Below, one piece after another: positions 18,925 to 26,198 of a stretch of 64,000 nt of DNA; the first letter of the stretch is position 1; each line of letters starts with the position of its first letter. The DNA is from Marinobacter vulgaris (lineage in GTDB: Bacteria > Pseudomonadota > Gammaproteobacteria > Pseudomonadales > Oleiphilaceae). A model generated the notes under the pieces. It searched no databases. It saw only the letters and a list, made by a program, of their open reading frames with translations, and was not told the origin of the DNA. The stretch covers positions 248,001 to 312,000 of the forward strand of contig NZ_QFWX01000003.1 of NCBI RefSeq assembly GCF_003344045.1, read 5' to 3'. A program made the position numbers and the translations under genes.

Positions 18925-20925
18925 TCAGAGCCCGAACGGAAAGGTTTCAGGCACACCTGGCTCCGCCTCCAGTTCCAGCGCATCAACCGCCCGGGTTTTA
19001 TCAAACCAGATATATTCGTCAAACTGGCGCGACAACGAGGCGTTGAAATAATGACTCGCCATCTCCGTCTCGGGACGATAGATCACACCGATGGCGCGTT
19101 CTAGCCTGGGCTCCCGTAATTGTCTTGCCAGCTCCTTGCTGCCATGACGCAGAGGCAGGAAAAAGGCGTCCAGCCCCGTATCATGGCACAAGCGCTCGAT
19201 GCTGCCTGGCAGTGACGGTACGACGCTCTTAATTTCCATAGGCGCTCCCCAGTCGGAGGCTGCTGCCACCTTACCCTCATGGGTGCCGAACCCGATCAGA
19301 TAGGCGCTGTCACCAAACCGCTGGCGACACAGGGAGCCCACGTTGATCTCGCCGCGATTGCCCATTTCCGTTGCTTCCGCGTCTCCAAGATGGGAGTTAT
19401 GAGCCCACACAACGGCTTTGCTGTCAGGCCCATGAAAATCAAGCAACTGCTCCAGCGTGTCGAACATGTGCTGATCCCGCAGGTTCCATGATTTGACCGA
19501 GCCCTGGTACATGGAGCGGTAGTAACGCTCGGCGTCCTTCACCAGGCGTGCGTTGGATATCGCATCAAGAAATTTACGGCCATCGTGCTGCGAATAGTCC
19601 AGCCGCTTCTGCATCAGCGTGTCCAGCATCGACACGACATCCTGCTCGCAGTTGCCGTGTTTCGCGCTCAGTACCAGCCTGCCGTAGGTTACCGGGTCCC
19701 TTTCCCAGGGGGTCAGGCAACCGTAGCGCTTGCGGGCGATGTCAGCGGTTTCCCCGTCCACCTGTTCCAGGTATCCGATGATAGCATTGATGGATGAGTT
19801 GAGACTGTAAAGGTCCAGGCCATAGAAGCCGACCGCATCGTCCTCGCTGCCCGTATGGCGGTTGTGGCCGCGTAGCCATTGCACGAACTCCAGCACCTGG
19901 CGATTGGCCCACATCCAGGTGGGAAAGCGTCTGAAAGTGGGCTCCTCCGTTGGACCCTTGCGGGTATCCCGGACAAAATGATCCACCTGTGCGGCGTCAG
20001 GCCAGTCCGCCTCCACGGCGACAAACCGGAATCCTTTTTTCTCGATCAGTTCGCGGGTGATACGGGCCCTCATGTCGTAGAACTCAGCGGTGCCATGGCT
20101 GGCCTCCCCCAATAACACCAGCCGGGAATCCCCGATCCTCTCCAGCAGGCCCTCAAGGTCCGCGGTCGCGATCGAGGAAATATGGATGGCTTCATCCTTG
20201 ATGCGTCCGGACAGTGAAGCCGGACGGTCAGCCTTCTTTTCCGGGGGCGGCACACTCACACCCCCTTCAGTTTCCTGCCATCCCTCTTTGCCGATAAGGG
20301 GAACAAACCGGACACCACCGAGATCCTCGGTTTCTGTTTTGTCCTCGCTGATGCGGGTAACCCGCAACAGTCTCTGCTGGTGAACAGCCGCACCGGCCGG
20401 GATGACGAGACGCCCGCCGATGTCCAGTTGCCGGACAAGGGATCCGGGGACGCTGGGCGCTCCGGCAGTGACAACGATAGCGTCATAGGGGGCATGTTCG
20501 GGCCAGCCCAGGGAGCCATCGCCACAGAGCACTGCGACGTTGTCGTAACCCAGCTTTGCCAGGCGTTGGCGGGCCACTTTTGCCAGCGCCGGGTGCCGCT
20601 CGACCGTATAGACCTGCTTCACAATCCTGGAGAGCACTGCCGCTGCGTAGCCGGAGCCGGTCCCGATCTCAAGCACGGTATCCTCCGGGTCGAGCTGCAT
20701 CGCCTCGGTCATCAGGGCGACAATATAGGGCTGGGAAATGGTTTGCCCCTCTTCGATGGGCAGGGGGTTGTCATCGTAGGCAAATTCGGTCTGATGGACG
20801 CTGACAAAGGCTTCCCGCGGCACCGCCTCCAGGGCATCCAGTACCCGTTTGTCCTTGATGCCCCTTCTCTTCAGCGTATCGAAGAATTCCTGTCTGGCTC
20901 GTTGTAGATGGCGCTCTCTGGTCAT
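18925..20925 (-). CDS. fusion of protein-L-isoaspartate methyltransferase and erythromycin esterase-like domain
   Basis: A 666-residue two-domain protein. Residues about 1-210 are a Pcm-type SAM methyltransferase, which repairs isoaspartyl damage: SQPYIVALMTEAM, motif I EIGTGSGYAAAVL at 86-98, and GGRLVIPAG. Residues about 211-250 are a charged linker. Residues about 255-655 are an Ere-family domain with GEASHGTAEFYD at 273-284 (the catalytic histidine motif), VAVEADWPDAAQVDHF, and AHNSHLGDAEATEMG. The start at 20925 has GGGAGAAG upstream; an 18-residue longer form is less likely. Known Ere enzymes open macrolide lactones, but many chromosomal homologues have unknown substrates, so resistance should not be assumed. 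One uninterrupted frame crosses the junction. Confidence 0.92.
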   Translation of the reverse strand: MTRERHLQRARQEFFDTLKRRGIKDKRVLDALEAVPREAFVSVHQTEFAYDDNPLPIEEGQTISQPYIVALMTEAMQLDPEDTVLEIGTGSGYAAAVLSRIVKQVYTVERHPALAKVARQRLAKLGYDNVAVLCGDGSLGWPEHAPYDAIVVTAGAPSVPGSLVRQLDIGGRLVIPAGAAVHQQRLLRVTRISEDKTETEDLGGVRFVPLIGKEGWQETEGGVSVPPPEKKADRPASLSGRIKDEAIHISSIATADLEGLLERIGDSRLVLLGEASHGTAEFYDMRARITRELIEKKGFRFVAVEADWPDAAQVDHFVRDTRKGPTEEPTFRRFPTWMWANRQVLEFVQWLRGHNRHTGSEDDAVGFYGLDLYSLNSSINAIIGYLEQVDGETADIARKRYGCLTPWERDPVTYGRLVLSAKHGNCEQDVVSMLDTLMQKRLDYSQHDGRKFLDAISNARLVKDAERYYRSMYQGSVKSWNLRDQHMFDTLEQLLDFHGPDSKAVVWAHNSHLGDAEATEMGNRGEINVGSLCRQRFGDSAYLIGFGTHEGKVAAASDWGAPMEIKSVVPSLPGSIERLCHDTGLDAFFLPLRHGSKELARQLREPRLERAIGVIYRPETEMASHYFNASLSRQFDEYIWFDKTRAVDALELEAEPGVPETFPFGL

Positions 20926-21012
20926 GTTGCTTCTCCCTGCAGCGTTGGCTGGTGATTCTCGGGTATACTCCGCAACCACATGACACTATTTAATCACGTT
21001 CCGGGAGCCCTC

Positions 21013-21831
21013 ATGCAAGTGCATTCATTGTATGTCTATCCGGTGAAATCCCTGGCCGGCATTCAGGTTTCTTCGTTCCATATCGATGATTTTGGCCCCG
21101 CCGGTGATCGGCGCTGGATGATTGTTGATGCCGAGCGGCAATTTGTGACTCAGCGCAGTAACCCGGAGATTGCAAGGATCGAAACTCGCCTGGACGCGGG
21201 CCGGGTTATTGTGGCCATCCCCGGTGCGGGCGAATTCCCGCTGGTTGCCGGCGACGACGAATGTCGGGTCAGGGTCTGGCAGGATTGGGCAAAAGCGGTT
21301 TATGGCGGCAAAGCTGCCTCTGAGGCGCTATCCCGGTATTGCGGCAAAACATTCCGCTTTGTGTTCATGCCCGACGAATCCTTTCGCCGCGTTGATGCCA
21401 GCCGGGTTACCGAGTATCGTCGTGTCAGTTTTGCGGATGGCTTCCCATTACTGGTCACCAATCTGGCATCGCTGGATGAGCTCAACTCGCGCCTCGGCAC
21501 GCCGGTGGAAATGCGCCGTTTCAGGCCCAATATCGTGGTCGAGGGCGCCGCTCCCTGGGATGAAGATCTGTGGCCGGCCGTGTCTATCGATAACATCACG
21601 TTCAGCCTGGTCAAACCCTGTTCTCGCTGTGTCGTCACCACCGTCGATCCTGATCGTGGCGTAAAAGCCCCTGATTTACAGCCCCTCAGGGAGCTGGGCA
21701 GCTATCGGCGAACCACTGATGGAGTAATTTTCGGGATGAATGCCGTTCACGAATCCAACGGAGTTATCCGGGTGGGTAGTCCTGTCACTTTCGCGGATAA
21801 CACAACGACCGCAACAACGGAGAATCAATAA
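21013..21831 (+). CDS. MOSC domain protein, YcbX-like
   Basis: Molybdenum-cofactor sulfurase C-terminal (MOSC) protein of 272 residues with an N-terminal MOSC_N beta-barrel (VHSLYVYPVKSLAGI, GPAGDRRWMIVD) and a MOSC domain carrying the conserved cysteine region KPCSRCVVTTVDPDRG. E. coli YcbX (about 369 residues) has an extra C-terminal 2Fe-2S ferredoxin domain; it is absent here. YcbX-type proteins reduce N-hydroxylated compounds using Moco. The start at 21013 has GGGAG six bases upstream and fits the family; the ATG at 20980 does not. The next gene, uup, starts one base after its stop. Confidence 0.88.
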   Translation: MQVHSLYVYPVKSLAGIQVSSFHIDDFGPAGDRRWMIVDAERQFVTQRSNPEIARIETRLDAGRVIVAIPGAGEFPLVAGDDECRVRVWQDWAKAVYGGKAASEALSRYCGKTFRFVFMPDESFRRVDASRVTEYRRVSFADGFPLLVTNLASLDELNSRLGTPVEMRRFRPNIVVEGAAPWDEDLWPAVSIDNITFSLVKPCSRCVVTTVDPDRGVKAPDLQPLRELGSYRRTTDGVIFGMNAVHESNGVIRVGSPVTFADNTTTATTENQ

Positions 21832-21832
21832 C

Positions 21833-23764
21833 GTGCCATTGTTAACCCTGGATGCCGTTTCCCTGTCATTTGGCATGCAGCCACTGCTTGATAAGGCCTC
21901 CATGACCATGGAGCCCGGAGAGCGGGTGTGCCTCCTGGGCAGGAACGGTGAGGGAAAATCCACCTTGCTGAAGATCGTCACTGGTGAGGTGGTACCGGAT
22001 GGCGGAACCGTGCGACTGGAAGACGGTGCAAAGCTGTCGGTATTGCCCCAGAACCTGCCTGTCAACGATACGCGTACTGCCTATGAAGCGGTCTCCGGCG
22101 CGTTCCCCGAGACCGGTGACCTGCTTGCTGAGTTTCACAAACTGACGCAGAACGCGGATGAGGCAAGTCTTGACCGCATGATGAAGGTGCAGGAGCGCCT
22201 GGAGGCACTTGATGGCTGGCGGCTGGACCAGAAAGTCGGCGCCATTCTCGCCCAGTACGGCATTGACCCGGACCAGACCCTGAATACCCTGTCCGGCGGC
22301 TGGCAACGTCGGGTTCTACTGGCGCGGGCACTGGTTACAGAGCCCGATGTATTGCTGCTCGATGAGCCGACCAACCATCTGGACGTGCCAGCGATCGCAT
22401 GGCTGGAAGAAGCGCTGTCCCAGTTCCGGGGCGCGATACTGTTTGTCAGCCACGACCGGGCCTTTATTCGCAGAATGGCAACTCGAATCGTGGAGCTTGA
22501 CCGGGGACACCTGGTGAGTTTTGCCGCTACCTATGACCGCTACCTGGATCTCAAGGAAAAGGCGCTGGAGGAGGAAGAGCGCCAGAATGCCTTGTTTGAC
22601 AAGCGCCTGAAGCAGGAAGAGGCGTGGATACGCCAGGGTATCAAGGCACGACGGACTCGTAATATGGGCCGGGTGCGGGCGCTCAGGGCGATGCGTGAGG
22701 AGCGCATGCAGCGGCGTGAGCGTGGCGGTACCGCCAGCTTTTCTGTGGAGGACGCGGCCCGTTCCGGCAAACTGGTGGTGGAGGCCAGTCACGCCGGATT
22801 TTCCTATCCGGATGGCACCCCGGTTATCCGGGATATGAACATGACGGTTCTCAGGGGCGACAAGATCGGTCTGGTTGGCGAGAACGGAACCGGCAAAACG
22901 ACACTGGTTCGCTTGTTGCTGGGAGATCTCAAGCCCACGGAAGGTCGCATCCGGTTGGGTACCAACCTCCAGGTTGCCTATTTCGACCAGCTTCGCGGTG
23001 AACTGGATCTGGAACGCAACGCTCTGGACAACCTTTCCGAGGGACGTGAGTTCATTGAAATCAACGGCCAGAGCAAGCATGTCCTGGGCTATCTGCAGGA
23101 ATTTCTGTTCAGTCCGGAACGCGCGCGCTCTCCTGTCCGTGTTTTCTCTGGTGGCGAAAGGGCGCGATTGCTGTTGGCCAAACTGTTCAGCAAGCCAGCC
23201 AACATCCTGGTGCTGGATGAGCCAACCAACGACCTGGACGTGGAGACCCTGGAGCTGCTGGAGTCCCGCCTGGTGGAATTTGCCGGCACCGTAGTCGTGA
23301 TCAGTCACGACCGGGAATTTCTTGATAATGTGGCCACCGACACTGTATTTCTGGATGGCACTGGTAGGGTAGCGGAGTTTGTCGGGGGTTATACCGATTG
23401 GCGAAGGCAGGGCGGGCGATTTCCCTCCGAGGGCGGGTCCAGAAAGGCCTCCAGGCCGCCGATGAACGACAAGCCCGCGCCAGCCCGGGAACCGGCGAAG
23501 GCAGCGTCCGGGACCGGTTCAGCCAAGGTGAAACCCTCCAAGCTCAGTTACAAGATCAAACTGGAACTGGAACAACTGCCGGGCCAGATCGAGAAGCTGG
23601 AGCGGGAGCTGGAAGAGCTCCGGCAGCGCATTTCCGATCCGGAGTTCTACTCCGGCCCGGCAGATGACGTATCCGCGACCCTTGCAGAGCTCAGTGATAA
23701 GGAAGCGCGGCTGGAAAAGGTTATGGAGCGGTGGATGGAGTTGGAGGAACAGGCGAATCAATGA
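21833..23764 (+). CDS. uup: ABC-F family ATPase Uup
   Basis: Soluble duplicated ABC ATPase of 643 residues that acts on ribosomes or branched DNA intermediates rather than in transport. Walker A of the first domain is GRNGEGKST (36-44) with signature LSGGWQRR and DEPTNHLD; the second has GENGTGKTT, FSGGERAR and DEPTNDLD. An inter-domain linker rich in charged residues follows the first ATPase. The C-terminus is a coiled coil (LELEQLPGQIEKLERELEEL), which marks Uup rather than EttA or YheS. The GTG at 21833 is the start. Its TGA overlaps the ATG of the next gene (ATGA). Confidence 0.93.
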   Translation: MPLLTLDAVSLSFGMQPLLDKASMTMEPGERVCLLGRNGEGKSTLLKIVTGEVVPDGGTVRLEDGAKLSVLPQNLPVNDTRTAYEAVSGAFPETGDLLAEFHKLTQNADEASLDRMMKVQERLEALDGWRLDQKVGAILAQYGIDPDQTLNTLSGGWQRRVLLARALVTEPDVLLLDEPTNHLDVPAIAWLEEALSQFRGAILFVSHDRAFIRRMATRIVELDRGHLVSFAATYDRYLDLKEKALEEEERQNALFDKRLKQEEAWIRQGIKARRTRNMGRVRALRAMREERMQRRERGGTASFSVEDAARSGKLVVEASHAGFSYPDGTPVIRDMNMTVLRGDKIGLVGENGTGKTTLVRLLLGDLKPTEGRIRLGTNLQVAYFDQLRGELDLERNALDNLSEGREFIEINGQSKHVLGYLQEFLFSPERARSPVRVFSGGERARLLLAKLFSKPANILVLDEPTNDLDVETLELLESRLVEFAGTVVVISHDREFLDNVATDTVFLDGTGRVAEFVGGYTDWRRQGGRFPSEGGSRKASRPPMNDKPAPAREPAKAASGTGSAKVKPSKLSYKIKLELEQLPGQIEKLERELEELRQRISDPEFYSGPADDVSATLAELSDKEARLEKVMERWMELEEQANQ

Positions 23765-24432
23765 ACGTAACGTATCAATTCACGTTTGCAGATGGACGAT
23801 CCGGGGATTTCAAGGTGACGGATCAGCCAACAACAGCCAGTGGCAGTCTGCCTGCATGGACCAGGCTGGAACATTGCCAGTGTTCCAACTGCCCCCTGAA
23901 ACCGTCGGAATCTCCGCAATGTCCGGCGGCTGTAGAAATACTGCCGGTGGTGAATGCGTTCCAGGCCGAGGATGCTTATCAAAAGGTGAGCGTTGTTGTC
24001 ACTGACGACCACAGGACCTACTCCAAGTCGACCACGCTGGAGGAGGCGCTGCGCTCTCTGTTGGGCCTTAAAATGGCCACCAGCGGTTGCCCGGTGCTGT
24101 CCGAGCTTAAGTCAATGGCGGTGCATCATCTGCCATTTGCCAGTAACGATGAGTTTATAATGCGAAGCGTTTCCCACTACTTGCTGCAGCAGTATATGGT
24201 GAAACGGAATCATCGGGAGCCGGACTGGGATCTGAAAGGGCTGGTGGAAAGAAACCAGCGTTTGCAGCTGGTGAACCAGGCGCTGTGGCAGCGTATTCAC
24301 GCTGTGTGCAAGGGTGACAGCAACCTCAAGGCGTTGCTGAACTTCTTTTCCATGGCCTCCAGTGTGAGTTTTTCCCTGGAAAGCCAGCTTCGCAAGCTGG
24401 AAAACAGAATGCAGGGGGAGGGGAGTGCCTGA
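23761..24432 (+). CDS. uncharacterised protein with an N-terminal cysteine cluster, coupled to uup
   Basis: Not recognised. The 223-residue product has no signal peptide or membrane helix. Four cysteines sit close together at C39, C41, C44 and C54 (C-X-C-X2-C-X9-C, in EHCQCSNCPLKP and PQCPAA), a spacing that could hold Zn2+ or an Fe-S cluster; another cysteine is in SGCPVLSEL. The N-terminal 110 residues look beta-rich and the C-terminal half helical, ending KLENRMQGEG. The ATG overlaps the uup stop by four bases, so the two are translationally coupled. No function is assigned; the context suggests a link to Uup or simple read-through expression. Confidence 0.85.
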   Translation: MNVTYQFTFADGRSGDFKVTDQPTTASGSLPAWTRLEHCQCSNCPLKPSESPQCPAAVEILPVVNAFQAEDAYQKVSVVVTDDHRTYSKSTTLEEALRSLLGLKMATSGCPVLSELKSMAVHHLPFASNDEFIMRSVSHYLLQQYMVKRNHREPDWDLKGLVERNQRLQLVNQALWQRIHAVCKGDSNLKALLNFFSMASSVSFSLESQLRKLENRMQGEGSA

Positions 24433-24459
24433 CGCCCTCTCCCGTAGTAGCGGCCGGCC

Positions 24460-24891
24460 CTAGTGAATCCTGACGGCAAGCACGTCGCACACAGTGCCAT
24501 GCAGCACCCCATTTGCGGTGGAGCCGAGAAGCAATTGAAAACCTTTTCGCCCGTGGCTTCCAACAATGACCAGGTCCACGTCCTGTTCTTTTGACAGTCG
24601 GTGAATTTCAGACTCGGGGCGGCCAACAGTCACCACCTGGTTCTCCTTGGACACACCGTATTGATCGCCATACTGTGAAAGCTGATCCTTGGCTGCCTTG
24701 TCCAACTGATCCTGCAGTTCCGTCAAGTCCATGGGAATATCGCCACCATAGGCGTAACCCACAGGCTCAACCACGTGTGCCAGAATCAGTTGTGCACCGA
24801 GAGCCTTGCTGACTTCCACGGCCTTGTTGAGAACCTGAGGGGCCTCTTCTGTCAGGTCGATGGCCACCAGAATTTTTTGATATATTGACAT
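24460..24891 (-). CDS. universal stress protein, UspA family
   Basis: Cytosolic Usp domain protein of 143 residues, one domain only. It begins MSIYQKILVAIDLTEE and has the ATP-binding pattern G-x2-G-x9-G-S/T in GSHGRKGFQLLLGSTAN. The insert GYAYGGDIPMDLTEL is typical of the E. coli UspA/UspC-like group. The start at 24891 follows GAAGGAG; the longer frame to 24981 would read through the promoter described upstream. In Pseudomonas several usp genes are Anr-dependent and help survival without oxygen, which fits the box found here. Confidence 0.93.
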   Translation of the reverse strand: MSIYQKILVAIDLTEEAPQVLNKAVEVSKALGAQLILAHVVEPVGYAYGGDIPMDLTELQDQLDKAAKDQLSQYGDQYGVSKENQVVTVGRPESEIHRLSKEQDVDLVIVGSHGRKGFQLLLGSTANGVLHGTVCDVLAVRIH

Positions 24892-24940
24892 CGCATCGCT
24901 CCTTCGCGGATGAAGTCTGAATAGGGCTTGTCCAGGCAAT

Positions 24941-24981
24941 ATTTTACCTGGAAAGTGTAAACCAATAATGATGGGTATCAA
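24941..24981 (-). promoter_or_regulatory. Anr/FNR-like box and -10 before usp
   Basis: On the minus strand TTGATACCCATCAT (24981-24968) matches TTGATnnnnATCAA at nine of ten fixed bases. TAAAAT (24946-24941) is a fair -10 and would put the box centre near -40.5. The site lies in the 95-base gap between the upstream gene's stop and the usp start. Confidence 0.55.
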
Positions 24982-24986
24982 AACAG

Positions 24987-25814
24987 TCAGGTATTGGTGT
25001 TATTTTGCTGAAGCAGATCGATGGTGGTGGCCAGGCTCGCCAGAATGCCTTTGGAATAGCGGTCAATTACAAAGGCGACGTTGTTGTCGTTGTAATTGAT
25101 GTAGGACGCACGGATGAATTCCCACTTCGATGTCAGGTCGTTCAGCGTCTTTTCCAGCTGTCCCTGTGCGTTGCCTTCCGTCACCTGCGAAAGCAGGTCA
25201 TCAAACAGCCGTGCCTGTTCGTCCAGTGCGACGTCATCGGATGAGCCCTGAAATGTCTGGGCAACCGAGGAGTTGGTTCGCGCAGAGTACTTCGCCATCA
25301 TCTGGGCAATAGTGACTGCAGCAGAGCGGGCGGCCTCTACCCGGCTGCCAATTTCGGTTTCGGTACTTTCCTGGGCCAGGATGTACATTTCGGTGGCAAC
25401 CTGATTCATCAGCAGTGCCTGGTTAGCCATGTCGGAAACCAGGCGCAGGTCCGGGTAACCGGTGTTGCGTACATCGTTGATATTGCTGCGCATCAGATCT
25501 TTGAACCTGTCGAACTCCCGGTTGAGGCTATCTACCTGTTCTGCGGAAAGTACGCCGGCGGTGCTGTCTGCGACAGAATTCATGGCTCCGTTGGCCTCGT
25601 TGATGGCGGCCACGATTTCATTGAGAGTCTCGGTATCGCCGGTGGCGCTGAAACGGTAGTAGGCATCCAGTGCCATGTAATTGCTGATGCGGAAACTGTG
25701 AAGATCGGAGAGGAAATCATCTCCGCCCTCTTGAGCACGCACATTAAGGGAAGCAATCAACAACAAAATCAGGGCTGTGACCAGTGAGCGTACCCGCAGG
25801 CGAGCGTCTGTCAT
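24987..25814 (-). CDS. uncharacterised secreted helical protein
   Basis: Not recognised. The 275-residue product begins with a clear Sec signal (RSLVTALILLLIASLNVRA, probable cleavage before QEGG), and the rest is predicted to be almost wholly helical and acidic, with a single pass and no lipobox. Segments such as LNEIVAAINEANGAMNSVAD and MNQVATEMYILAQE resemble the helical-bundle sensor regions of chemoreceptors, for example the PilJ-type N-terminal domain, but there is no membrane anchor or signalling domain. GGAG lies nine bases before the ATG. It is divergent from fadB and stands just upstream of usp on the same strand. Confidence 0.8.
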   Translation of the reverse strand: MTDARLRVRSLVTALILLLIASLNVRAQEGGDDFLSDLHSFRISNYMALDAYYRFSATGDTETLNEIVAAINEANGAMNSVADSTAGVLSAEQVDSLNREFDRFKDLMRSNINDVRNTGYPDLRLVSDMANQALLMNQVATEMYILAQESTETEIGSRVEAARSAAVTIAQMMAKYSARTNSSVAQTFQGSSDDVALDEQARLFDDLLSQVTEGNAQGQLEKTLNDLTSKWEFIRASYINYNDNNVAFVIDRYSKGILASLATTIDLLQQNNTNT

Positions 25815-26198
25815 CGGATGGGTCTCCGTAAGGCTGTTTTATTATTGTGGACTAAAGTCGCAGTCCGAAGGTAAAGTAACTGCGCTGGCCAATCAAGCAG
25901 TTTTGCGTGACATTCGGTCGTAATTGCTTGATCAAAAACAATTCCAGTCACCTCGAGGCGCCGTTCGGCTTTTCATTCGGGGTCGGGCCAGCTTGATTCT
26001 TCCAGAAACAAATTGACAAATGAGCCAATTTTTCTCATCGTGTCACATCACGATTCAAACGACTGTATGAATAATGGATCGATTGATCGGGGTAGTGACC
26101 GAAAATAGAGACCGAAATCTCGCTGCATCAGCGGCCGCAAGGCGAGCACGCTTGTGCGGCTGTTTCAGCAGTTCCAAACACAGACTGGAGATCAGTTG
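25815..26198 (+). other. 384-base divergent intergenic region before fadB
   Basis: It holds no gene that I can support. It contains the imperfect palindrome described at 26054-26071 and a TTGACA at 26013-26018 that lacks a good -10 at the right distance. Promoters for fadBA and for the divergent secreted protein must lie here. Confidence 0.5.
26054..26071 (+). promoter_or_regulatory. candidate PsrA-like operator upstream of fadBA
   Basis: TTCAAAC-GACT-GTATGAA is an 18-bp near-palindrome with one mismatched pair. It fits the remembered PsrA pattern CAAAC-N4-GTTTG at all but one base. PsrA is the fatty-acid-responsive repressor of fadBA in pseudomonads. No experiment or motif scan was available. 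Confidence 0.42.

Noticed and set aside
26013-26041. TTGACA upstream of fadB as a full promoter
   Set aside because: The hexamer at 17 bases (CATCGT) is not -10-like, so no promoter was called.
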